A stretch of DNA of 32,781 nucleotides, taken from contig CALFRN010000031.1 of the NCBI GenBank assembly GCA_937919085.1, forward strand, positions 1 to 32,781, written 5' to 3'. The stretch is from an uncultured Reyranella sp. Its GTDB lineage: Bacteria; Pseudomonadota; Alphaproteobacteria; Reyranellales; Reyranellaceae. Of this stretch, positions 17,092-24,241 are shown piece by piece; position 1 is the stretch's first letter, and each line of letters starts with the position of its first letter. The translations under genes were made by a program, and so were the position numbers. Under the pieces are notes generated by a model that saw only the letters and a program-made list of their open reading frames with translations, was not told where the DNA came from and searched no databases.

Positions 17092-17631
17092 CTAGCGCGC
17101 GACGGCGGTGTCGCAGCCCGCGGGCTCGATGTCGTTGGCGGCGTTGGAGAATTCGTCTTCCGCCGGAGGTGTCACTTGTCGCGCGGAACGCGATATTTCG
17201 GAAACGCGGCGTTCGACTTCGGCTGCGACTCGCCCCTCGAAATCGCGTTCCGCGTCGCGCCGCTTTTCTTCGCGCGAGGCCGCGGCGTCGGCCTGCTTCA
17301 GGAGATGGAGATCGAGCGTGCGGTCGCGCTGTGTCTGGTCGCCGATCTTCCTGCCGCGATAGAACACAGGGCGTACCTCGACGCGGCCAGCGGCCAGCAC
17401 GACATTCTCAATCGCCTGCTGGCGGCGCGCTTCGACGATGTCGCGGCACTTCTGGTCGAAGACGGGATAGGCCTTGCGCCAGCGCTGAACGGTCCGGCGA
17501 TCAATGCCGGCGCGGGCGGCGGCCTCGATGGTGCTGCTGCAGGCGCGAAATGGGTGACAAACGCCGCCTGGCGGCGGCGCGGGGTCGACAGTCGTTCGGG
17601 CTTCCGGCAACAGGATAGGATATGTCAACAT
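17092..17631 (-). CDS. Helix-turn-helix protein resembling phage terminase small subunit
   Basis: 179 aa. Residues 34-53 (IEAAARAGIDRRTVQRWRKA) form a helix-turn-helix followed by PVFDQKCRDIVEARRQQAI. Then VEVRPVFYRGRKIG resembles the C-terminal part of terminase-small-subunit-like proteins that lie near phage packaging genes. The tail (from about 118) is a charged Glu/Arg coiled-coil stretch. The first 25 residues look atypical, so the true start may differ. No terminase large subunit, portal or integrase is nearby; it may be a phage relic or a domesticated regulator. Confidence 0.6.
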   Translation of the reverse strand: MLTYPILLPEARTTVDPAPPPGGVCHPFRACSSTIEAAARAGIDRRTVQRWRKAYPVFDQKCRDIVEARRQQAIENVVLAAGRVEVRPVFYRGRKIGDQTQRDRTLDLHLLKQADAAASREEKRRDAERDFEGRVAAEVERRVSEISRSARQVTPPAEDEFSNAANDIEPAGCDTAVAR

Positions 17632-17795
17632 ACCCTATTTAGAGGTCGTGTCCGGTGCAGGCTGGCATTTTGCCGGCATAGCGGGTCCGTCCCCAATCTG
17701 CCGGACATCGGTTGGGGCGCCGGCCGGGGCCGATGCGGCCGCCGGGTCCGCCGAACGGTCCTGCCCGCTGCAGCGCGGCGAGGACCTGAGCGAGA
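17632..17795. other. Intergenic gap, no gene supported
   Basis: This gap lies between the HTH gene and the end of the membrane-protein gene. It begins with an AT-rich stretch (CCCTATTTAG) near the HTH start, then GC-rich sequence. An overlapping minus-strand frame (17639-17929) is dominated by Arg/Gly/Pro and is not credible. No strong hairpin or promoter is seen. Confidence 0.4.
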
Positions 17796-19379
17796 CTAGG
17801 GCTTGGCCTTGGCGGCGGTCGGTGGGGCCGAAGTCCTCGATTGAACCGCGATCGAGCCGGCGCCACGCCCCCAGACGCGGCCACCGAGGTTGTATGGCCG
17901 CGGCCGCGGCAGCCGGATCGTCGCCACATCTTTCCTGTGCCTCACGACAATGACGCGGCTGTCCGGCTTGCTCCGCAACAGAAACAGCTGATCCGCCAGG
18001 TAGGTCAGATCGTCACCCAGAATGAAGTTCGGAAACCTGGCCAGTGGTGTGTCGTCGAAAGCCATCACGCGGCGGTCGGCCTGCGCCGCGGTGCGCATGG
18101 CCTCGAGGTAGGTCGTCCACCGTGCCGTGACGTAGATCTCGGATGGCAGGGCCGCGAGCAGCAATGCTACGGCGAAGAGCAGAACGCGCCGTGCCGCCCC
18201 CGGGGCTTCCAGTACCTGCAACGCCGCCGGCCTGGACCGGTGGCCGGATTTCGCAATCCACATGAACGCCACGATCGCCGCGATGACGAGGCCGCAAATG
18301 GTACGTGTGAAATAGTCTTCGCCAATGCGCGGCCGAACCGCAGGGAAAACCAACCCGAGCAGCGGCAACAGGGCGAGCACGACGAGCCACAGACCGGCCC
18401 AGCGGTAGGGACGGCTGCCCTCGAGAGCCTGGGGCTTGATCAGCGCCCAAACGGTAACGACCAGCACCGCGCCCAAGGCAACGACGAACTGGATATTCCG
18501 GCCGAAGCGCAGCACGCCGTGTGCCGTATCGTGGAGGCGTACTGGTACCACGAAGTTGACGATCGACTCGGCGGCCACCGCCGAGCCGGCGAGGAAAAGC
18601 GCTGCCCCCGTCAGATAGAGCAGATTGGCGATGGCCGGTCGGTCTGCCGGGCGCCACGCCGCCCAGAGAGTTGCCGCCACGGCCGATGCGCCGACGCAGA
18701 CCGGAGCCGTCGCGGCACCAAGAAAGGCAAGCCCGGCCGCGACGGCGGTCATCGCGCCGAGAAGCAACGCATGACGGGCGAGCGGCGGCGCCGTGGTTGT
18801 AGTCGCCGGTGAGGGCGGCTGACGAACTGCCCAGAAGATCACGCCGGCGAGCAGCGGGCCGAGATAGAGAAAGACTTCGTAGGTGCGCAGCGCGAGGACC
18901 GCCAGAATCACCAGGAGGATGCCATCGGCCAGACGCGGGCGGTCGGCGGTGAGCACCACGGCCGCAGCCGCGACCACGATGGCATAGGCGGTATTGTATT
19001 CGCCAATGGTGAAGTACCAGGTCGTCATGAAGACCAGCGCCACGGTGACGATCACCGTTGCCTGCAACACGGCATCGCCCTTCGTGCGGACCAGCGCCAG
19101 GATGTAGAGCGCCGCCGGCAGAAGGAAGGTCCCAAATGTTTGCAGCCGCGCCAGCCAGCGCAGGTCGTCGACGCCGAGGCGGAGCCCCAGGACGAGCGGA
19201 ACTTGGGTGACGATCATGGCGTAGTCGCGTGCCGGATAGAAGCGATAGAAGCCGGCGTTCTGCACGCTGTCGCCCAGGAATGCAGCACCGGCGTACAGTT
19301 CGATGCATTCCCAGCTGTTCCAGGCGACAAGACTCCAGATTGCGGCAATGGCCTTTCTGCCGACCAGGGTCGACGTCAT
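17796..19379 (-). CDS. Polytopic membrane protein of unknown function (glycosyltransferase-like layout)
   Basis: 527 aa with about ten to twelve hydrophobic segments. Between helix 1 and helix 2 is a long loop (ECIELYAGAAFLGD, then FYRFYPARDY), and the C-terminal about 110 residues are soluble (AMRTAAQADRRVMAFDDTP, FILGDDLTYLADQLFLL, VIVVRHRKD). This layout resembles GT-C-type lipid-linked sugar transferases, but I cannot find a clear catalytic Asp pair, so the function is unassigned. The start lies at the edge of a 17-bp tandem duplication. The next gene upstream is the 2OG-Fe(II) oxygenase, on the same strand 158 bp away. Confidence 0.75.
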   Translation of the reverse strand: MTSTLVGRKAIAAIWSLVAWNSWECIELYAGAAFLGDSVQNAGFYRFYPARDYAMIVTQVPLVLGLRLGVDDLRWLARLQTFGTFLLPAALYILALVRTKGDAVLQATVIVTVALVFMTTWYFTIGEYNTAYAIVVAAAAVVLTADRPRLADGILLVILAVLALRTYEVFLYLGPLLAGVIFWAVRQPPSPATTTTAPPLARHALLLGAMTAVAAGLAFLGAATAPVCVGASAVAATLWAAWRPADRPAIANLLYLTGAALFLAGSAVAAESIVNFVVPVRLHDTAHGVLRFGRNIQFVVALGAVLVVTVWALIKPQALEGSRPYRWAGLWLVVLALLPLLGLVFPAVRPRIGEDYFTRTICGLVIAAIVAFMWIAKSGHRSRPAALQVLEAPGAARRVLLFAVALLLAALPSEIYVTARWTTYLEAMRTAAQADRRVMAFDDTPLARFPNFILGDDLTYLADQLFLLRSKPDSRVIVVRHRKDVATIRLPRPRPYNLGGRVWGRGAGSIAVQSRTSAPPTAAKAKP

Positions 19380-19411
19380 CGTGCGGATTTCAACATCGTG
19401 CGGATTTCAAC
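19378..19411. repeat. Tandem 17-bp duplication at the membrane-protein start
   Basis: The unit ATCGTGCGGATTTCAAC occurs twice back to back (19378-19394 and 19395-19411). On the minus strand this places a second ATG at 19396 that opens a 6-codon frame ending at the TGA that overlaps the true ATG (CGATGA). It may be a recent slippage duplication or a short upstream frame affecting initiation. Confidence 0.75.
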
Positions 19412-19537
19412 TGAGCGGCCATTTCCAAGGGACCTGGTGGAATGCCGCGCATCCTACCATACCTGTGCGCCGTGTTTCGTCGCCCGCGCAGCTTGCGACC
19501 ATCACGCACCGCGGGCCATGGGCAAGGAAATCGGCGC

Positions 19538-20188
19538 TCAGACCGTGAGATTGAAGGCGATGGAAATGCGTTCGGCGTCGCCGAGGTAGGGGCGTACCTG
19601 GTGCAGCAGCCACGACGGGAACATCACCAGCCGGCCGGCCTTGGGCTGCACCCGCTCGGTGGCGCCGGCCGACAGGCCGCCGGCCATGGCGCAGCCGAGG
19701 TGTGGCGCGTTCATGGCGGGCAGCGGTCCACGCGGATCCATGAATTCGAGTTCGCCGCCCAGCGACTCATCGGCCGCGATGCCGCCATCGTCGACGTAGT
19801 AGACGGCGGACCAGTAGGCGCCGGGGTGCGAGTGGAATTCGTTGCCGTGGCCGCTGCGGTTGATGTTCGCCCACATGTTGGCACCCCAGGTCACGGCGAA
19901 GTAGCCGGGATAGGGGCCGCTGCCTACGTTGCCCTTGCGATCCACGGTAATGGTGTTGGCCAGGTTGCGGCCGATCGCCAGCAGCTTGATGGCCGCCACG
20001 CCGCCCCAACGGTCCATATCCCAGCTCGACTGCCAGCCGCCGAGGTTGGAATGCCGGGTACTGGGATGGGACTTCTCGCGTTGCTCGATCACCTGGCGCA
20101 GTTCGGCATTGAGGGCGCCGGCGTCCGGCACCTCGATGGTGACCAGCGGCGTTGAAAACAGCGGGACGATCTCGGGTGCGGCACTCAT
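19538..20188 (-). CDS. 2OG-Fe(II) oxygenase (TIGR02466-like)
   Basis: 216 aa. The double-stranded beta-helix core shows EFHSHPGAYWSAVYYVD (His119, His121 as metal-site candidates), GGELEFMDPR (Asp) and MFPSWLLHQVRPY (His196), followed by ERISIAFN with Arg207 for the 2-oxoglutarate carboxylate. It uses Fe(II), 2-oxoglutarate and O2 to hydroxylate an unknown substrate in the cytosol. It is divergent from the acyl carrier protein gene across a 304-bp gap. Confidence 0.85.
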   Translation of the reverse strand: MSAAPEIVPLFSTPLVTIEVPDAGALNAELRQVIEQREKSHPSTRHSNLGGWQSSWDMDRWGGVAAIKLLAIGRNLANTITVDRKGNVGSGPYPGYFAVTWGANMWANINRSGHGNEFHSHPGAYWSAVYYVDDGGIAADESLGGELEFMDPRGPLPAMNAPHLGCAMAGGLSAGATERVQPKAGRLVMFPSWLLHQVRPYLGDAERISIAFNLTV

Positions 20189-20492
20189 GCCTTCAACCTC
20201 GTCTCAACCGGACCGGTATGACCAAAAGGGAACAACGATTACGCAAAAACTACGCTACGCTTCACACGCGTGTGCCAGGGCTCGATACAGGCCGCCGGGA
20301 ATCCCCCGACGATCAGCGGCCCCAAAACACCGGGCCTGGGCGAAGAGATCGTGCTTCTTCGCATCGAGCGCTGTTGCAGTCGTCTACACGCAGAGGGTCG
20401 TACATAGCGACAAGCTTTGCAAACGCGAAAACTGTGGAACCATTCTCGACGGCGAGGGGTTTCCTGAACCGCCTCACAGACGGGAGAGCGAC
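20189..20492. other. 304-bp divergent intergenic region with a palindrome
   Basis: No gene is supported here. It is less GC-rich than the surroundings. It holds a perfect 12-bp palindrome CACACGCGTGTG (20263-20274), three TACGC copies (20240-20260), and TTGCAA (20417-20422), which could be a -35 element for the carrier-protein gene, though no good -10 follows at normal spacing. Promoters for both flanking genes must lie here, but I cannot place them with certainty. Confidence 0.45.
20263..20274. promoter_or_regulatory. Perfect 12-bp palindrome CACACGCGTGTG
   Basis: A fully symmetric 12-mer 75 bp upstream of the 2OG-Fe(II) oxygenase start and about 220 bp upstream of the carrier-protein start. 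It could be an operator for a dimeric regulator. No cognate regulator gene is adjacent. Confidence 0.35.
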
Positions 20493-20786
20493 ATGACCCA
20501 ACGACAGTCGACCGGTCTGGAATCTTCGGCTGCTATTTTCGGCCGGGTGCGCACGATCACCGCGACAGTCCTCGGCATCGCCGAGGAAAGGATTGTCGAG
20601 GGTGCGAATTTTGTCGCCGATCTCGGGGCCAGCAGCCTCGATATCGTGGAACTCATCATGGCGATCGAGGATGCGTTCGGCATTGAGATCCCCGACGGCG
20701 CCGCCGAGCGGATCGCCACGGTGGGAGATCTCGTGGTGTTCATCGGGAGCAAGGAGCCGGCGATCCGCGCTGCCGCGGACGCCTGA
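20493..20786 (+). CDS. Acyl carrier protein-like protein
   Basis: 97 aa from ATG 20493 with GGGAG upstream. The four-helix ACP pattern is clear: VLGIAEERIVEGANFVADLG, then GASSLDIVELIMAIEDAFGIEIP, then IATVGDLV. Ser48 in GASSLD is the likely phosphopantetheine site; the usual Asp before it is Ser. A 12-residue N-terminal extension and short C-terminal tail make it longer than fatty-acid AcpP, which suggests a specialised carrier. No synthase, ketosynthase or phosphopantetheinyl transferase is in the window. Convergent TauD-type dioxygenase ends 9 bp away; divergent is a 2OG-Fe(II) oxygenase. Confidence 0.9.
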   Translation: MTQRQSTGLESSAAIFGRVRTITATVLGIAEERIVEGANFVADLGASSLDIVELIMAIEDAFGIEIPDGAAERIATVGDLVVFIGSKEPAIRAAADA

Positions 20787-20795
20787 CCGCCGCGC

Positions 20796-21644
20796 CTAGA
20801 CCACAGCGTCGCCGGCGATCTGCGTGCGCTGCAGGCGGCGATGAAACGGGCCGGCGTCGTGGATGGCGAGATGCTTGGTGCAGCGGTTGTCCCAGAAGGC
20901 GATCGAGCCTGCCTCCCAGCGGAAACGGCAGGTGAATTCCGGCCGATGACCGTGGTCCATCAGGAAATCCAGCAGCGGCCGGCTCTCGCGTTCGGTCATG
21001 CCGTCGAAGCGGCAGGTGTAGGAGTGATTCACGAACAGACACTTGCGGTTGGTCTCGGGATGGGTGCGCACCACCGGATGGCTGCTCTCGGTCGCGCGCC
21101 AGTTGGCGTCTTCACGGATCTTGCTGGAGCGGCGGGCATTGAGGTTGTTGTGCGGGCCGGCCACCTTCATGTCGCTATGCACGGCCTTCAGGTCGGCCAG
21201 CATCGCCTTCATGCCGTCCGACAGGGTCTCCCAGGCGAGATACTGGTTGGCGAACAGCGTGTCGCCACCCCACGGCGGCACGTCGAGGGCATAGAGAATG
21301 GCGCCCATCGGCGGCTCGGGCATCATGGTGGTGTCGGAATGCCACTCCTCGCCGATGATGCGTTCGTCGCCGGGCTTGCGCACCACGCGCACGATCTCGG
21401 GGTCGCCCTCGCCGATGTCGAAATTGGGATGGATGAACAGCTTGCCGAAGCGTCGGGTGAAGTCCTTGTGGCTCGCGTCGTCGAGTCTCTGGCCACGGAA
21501 GAAGATGACCAGATGGTCCAGCAGCGCGCGGCGGATCTCGGCGATCGTGGCGTCGTCGAGCCCGGCCGCGATGTCGATGCCGCCGATCTCCGCGCCAAGG
21601 GCGCCGGCGATCGGCGAGACGGTTATGCGTTGGTAGTCAGCCAT
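20796..21644 (-). CDS. TauD/TfdA-family 2-oxoglutarate dioxygenase
   Basis: 282 aa, the usual length. The iron site is complete: His102 and Asp104 in EEWHSDTT and His258 in DNRCTKHL. Arg269 in the FHRRL segment is the likely 2-oxoglutarate anchor. The HxD means hydroxylase chemistry, not the HxG/A of carrier-protein halogenases. Family members oxidise taurine, alkylsulfates, phenoxyacetates or carnitine precursors; the substrate here is unknown. It follows the amidohydrolase gene on the same strand (67-bp gap). No clear Shine-Dalgarno is seen. Confidence 0.92.
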   Translation of the reverse strand: MADYQRITVSPIAGALGAEIGGIDIAAGLDDATIAEIRRALLDHLVIFFRGQRLDDASHKDFTRRFGKLFIHPNFDIGEGDPEIVRVVRKPGDERIIGEEWHSDTTMMPEPPMGAILYALDVPPWGGDTLFANQYLAWETLSDGMKAMLADLKAVHSDMKVAGPHNNLNARRSSKIREDANWRATESSHPVVRTHPETNRKCLFVNHSYTCRFDGMTERESRPLLDFLMDHGHRPEFTCRFRWEAGSIAFWDNRCTKHLAIHDAGPFHRRLQRTQIAGDAVV

Positions 21645-21711
21645 GACGGAAAGAGTAGGGTCAAGTCGGGCCCGCGCGCAACGGCGCGGCAGCTCCTTAA
21701 GCAGACCGTAT

Positions 21712-22983
21712 CTACGCTGCCACCACCTCGGGCAGGATCGGTGCCGCCGCGTCGTGGCGCCGGCCGGCGCGCAGGCAGAACAGGGGCGTCAGCATGCGGT
21801 CGGCGATCACCTCGGTGCCTTCGTTGTCTCCCAGCCGGAAGCGGCCACGGTCGTCGGCCAGCACCGAGACGTCGGCCACCGCGCCGGGCTTCAAAGTGCC
21901 GATCTCGTCCTTCAACCCGAGCATGGAAGCGGCGTTGGTCGTCACCATGGGCACGATCTGTTTCAGGGTGAGGCCGAGCGCCAGCAACTCGGTCATGGCG
22001 TAGCAGAGGCTGAAGCGGGCGGCGCCGGCGAAGGGATGTGCCTCCTCGGGATCGGGATGTGCGGCCGGCGTGCCGGGTGGCGGCGTCATGCGCGTATTGT
22101 AGCCGTGCATGTCGGCGCCCAGCGTGTCGGGCAGCACGCCGGCCGCGAGCGCCAGGCGTGCCATCTTGAAGGAGAAGTGGCTGCCGTGGCCGACGTCGAC
22201 TTTCAGGCCGCGCGCCAGCGCGGTGGCGACGACGGGATGGAGCTTGCCGTGCCTGTCGACGAAGCCGCCGGGATGGCGGGTGAAGGGATGGGCCAAGATA
22301 TCGCCCGGGCGCATCAGTTCGACCACGGCGGGCAGGATGCCGTCGGGGTCGACGCCGTTGCTGCCTTCCGGCAGGGCCCACATCTGGCCAAAGTGCATAT
22401 AGACCGGCAGGTCGGTTTCGCGGCCGATCTCGGCCGCCAGGCGCAGCACGTCGAGGCCCCAGCGCGTGATGCCGCCGACCTCGGCATGGACCTTTATGCC
22501 ACGCACCAGGTCGCGGTTGGCCCCGACCGTCTTCACCGTGGCGGCGACATCGACGCCGTGCGGCCCGTACAGGCCGGGATAGAAGTGCCCTTCGAGTCCG
22601 CCCACGACGTAGGCCGAGATGAACGAAAGCACACGGCTCTGCGCCGGTTCGGCGATGAACTTCCGAAAGCCCGGGAAGGTCATGCAGGAGGCGCCGCCCT
22701 GGTCGACGAGGGTGGTGACGCCGCTCTCGACGCCCACCATGTCTGCCGGCAGGCCGAAACGGCCGGAGACGTAGGTATAGATGTGGGCATGGGTGTCGAT
22801 CATACCCGGCAGCACGAGGCGGCCGCGCACGTCGACCGTCTCGCGCGCCGTGCCTGGCAGGTCCTTCTGTACCGCGGCGATGCGGCCATCCCTGATGGCG
22901 ACATCGGCGATGCCGTCGAGGCCAGTGGCCGGATCGACGACATGGCCGCCGCGCAGCAGGAAATCGTAGGGGTCAACGGTCAT
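21712..22983 (-). CDS. Metal-dependent amidohydrolase (deacetylase / dihydroorotase-like)
   Basis: 423 aa from ATG 22983. The HxH of the binuclear metal site is His65 and His67 in PGMIDTHAHIY. A candidate bridging Lys is in GIKVHAEVG, later His are in VYMHFGQ and ILAHPFT, and an Asp is in GADMHGYN. The order matches the amidohydrolase superfamily subgroup of EF_0837-type deacetylases. It hydrolyses an amide or cyclic amide; substrate unknown. No signal peptide. The frame is open further upstream, but that sequence is not family-like. The 82-residue unknown gene lies 40 bp upstream and the TauD gene 67 bp downstream, all on one strand. Confidence 0.88.
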   Translation of the reverse strand: MTVDPYDFLLRGGHVVDPATGLDGIADVAIRDGRIAAVQKDLPGTARETVDVRGRLVLPGMIDTHAHIYTYVSGRFGLPADMVGVESGVTTLVDQGGASCMTFPGFRKFIAEPAQSRVLSFISAYVVGGLEGHFYPGLYGPHGVDVAATVKTVGANRDLVRGIKVHAEVGGITRWGLDVLRLAAEIGRETDLPVYMHFGQMWALPEGSNGVDPDGILPAVVELMRPGDILAHPFTRHPGGFVDRHGKLHPVVATALARGLKVDVGHGSHFSFKMARLALAAGVLPDTLGADMHGYNTRMTPPPGTPAAHPDPEEAHPFAGAARFSLCYAMTELLALGLTLKQIVPMVTTNAASMLGLKDEIGTLKPGAVADVSVLADDRGRFRLGDNEGTEVIADRMLTPLFCLRAGRRHDAAAPILPEVVAA

Positions 22984-23023
22984 GGCACTACGTTCGCAAG
23001 CGTCATGCCAATGCCCCGCGCCG

Positions 23024-23272
23024 TCAGCGGCAGATGAAGGCCTTGAAGCTGATGATGTCGCACGGCGAGCCGGTGCGCTCGCAATGGGCAACGAACTCCT
23101 CGGGCGTGACCTTGACCATCTGGATGGTGTGCCGCCTGGCCCGCCACTCCGCGATCCGGGCGGTTTCCTTCAGATGCCAGTCGGCGTAGGACGCGGCGGG
23201 ATAGTGCTTCACCAGTTTCTGAAGCTTTTCATGGTCGGTCGCGGAGACCTGGGCAAAATACTGTACGGCCAT
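23024..23272 (-). CDS. Small protein of unknown function, 82 aa
   Basis: 82 aa starting at ATG 23272 with GAGGA nine bases upstream. It is hydrophilic, with Tyr/His/Trp-rich helices (ADWHLKETARIAEWRARRHT) and two Cys near the C-terminus (AHCERTGSPCD) plus a final Cys. I do not recognise the family. The spacing and strand place it at the head of the amidohydrolase-TauD group. The amino-acid make-up is typical of a real protein. Confidence 0.65.
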   Translation of the reverse strand: MAVQYFAQVSATDHEKLQKLVKHYPAASYADWHLKETARIAEWRARRHTIQMVKVTPEEFVAHCERTGSPCDIISFKAFICR

Positions 23273-23455
23273 GTAAGGGTATCCTCGTTGCTCGAGCCGC
23301 TTTTAGCCGGCTCCGCAGGTCTTCTGCAATGCGCTTTCCGGCCAGTTGTTGGGCCGGCGCGGGTTCACTTCTTGCAGTCGAACACGGCCTCGCCGCCCGG
23401 CCTGTCGCGGCGGGCGCGCCGTGGGCGGGTCAATCGTTTCATAGTAGCGTGCGCC

Positions 23456-24241
23456 ATGTTCCGTGTGGCGGCGATTCTCTTCCTGTTGTTTTGCGCTGGC
23501 GGCGCCTCGGCGCAGTCCGTGAGCTTTCCCGGCGTCGCGGTGGGCAGCGCGGCCGTGGGCCCCGAGGTGAAGGGCTGGATCTACAAGCCCGGCGGGCCGG
23601 GCCCGTTCGCGGCGATCATCCTCGCGCACTCCTGCGCCGGCACCGGTTCGCACACCGACGTCTGGGGCAAGTTGCTGGTGAGCTGGGGCTATCTCGTGCT
23701 GATGCCCGACTCGTTCGGGCCGCGCGGCACCAAGGCGGTGTGCACCACGCCCAATGTCGTGACGCCCAACATGCGGATTGCCGACATCGCCGGCGCGCTC
23801 GACTTTCTCTCCGCCCGGCCCGACGTGATCAAGGGCAAGATCGGCATCATCGGCCACAGCCATGGCGGTTCGACGGTGATCCGCTCGTCGCAAAGGATTT
23901 TCGGGCTCGCCAGTCGCGGTCTTGCCGGCGGCGTGGCCTACTATCCCGGCTGCAATCCGCAGTTCGACATCGGCGTCGACGTGCCGGTTCTGCTGCTGGC
24001 CGGAGACAAGGACGACTGGACGCTGGCCGATCGCTGCCGCCGGATGGTCTCGGGCCTGGCGCGGCCGGCCCTGGTCGACGCGGTGTTCTATCCCGACGCC
24101 TACCACAGCTTCGATTCCAAGGTGCGGGACCGCGAGGTCGCCGGCTCCGGCGGCAAGATGCACCACCTTGCCTACGATCCGATGGCGGCGCCCGACGCCG
24201 AGGCCCGGACGAAGGCGTTCTTCGCGAAGATCCTGCGCTAG
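23456..24241 (+). CDS. Secreted alpha/beta hydrolase (dienelactone hydrolase-like)
   Basis: 261 aa. The N-terminus is a signal peptide (MFRVAAILFLLFCAGGASA, cleavage before QS). The core has ILAHSCAGTG, then GIIGHSHGGST with nucleophile Ser (dienelactone hydrolases use Cys), LLLAGDKDDW with the acid Asp, and DAYHSFD with the His. It hydrolyses an ester, lactone or similar bond in the periplasm. Four further Cys could form disulfides. No Shine-Dalgarno is seen before ATG 23456. Its TAG overlaps the convergent ureohydrolase stop in CTAG (24238-24241). Confidence 0.9.
   Translation: MFRVAAILFLLFCAGGASAQSVSFPGVAVGSAAVGPEVKGWIYKPGGPGPFAAIILAHSCAGTGSHTDVWGKLLVSWGYLVLMPDSFGPRGTKAVCTTPNVVTPNMRIADIAGALDFLSARPDVIKGKIGIIGHSHGGSTVIRSSQRIFGLASRGLAGGVAYYPGCNPQFDIGVDVPVLLLAGDKDDWTLADRCRRMVSGLARPALVDAVFYPDAYHSFDSKVRDREVAGSGGKMHHLAYDPMAAPDAEARTKAFFAKILR

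Noticed and set aside
17092-17795. Prophage remnant
   Set aside because: Only one terminase-like gene is seen; no integrase, portal, capsid, att repeats or transposase are present on either side.
20796-21644. Carrier-protein-dependent halogenase next to the acyl carrier protein
   Set aside because: Halogenases have HxG or HxA; this protein has His102-Ser-Asp104, so it is a hydroxylase-type site.
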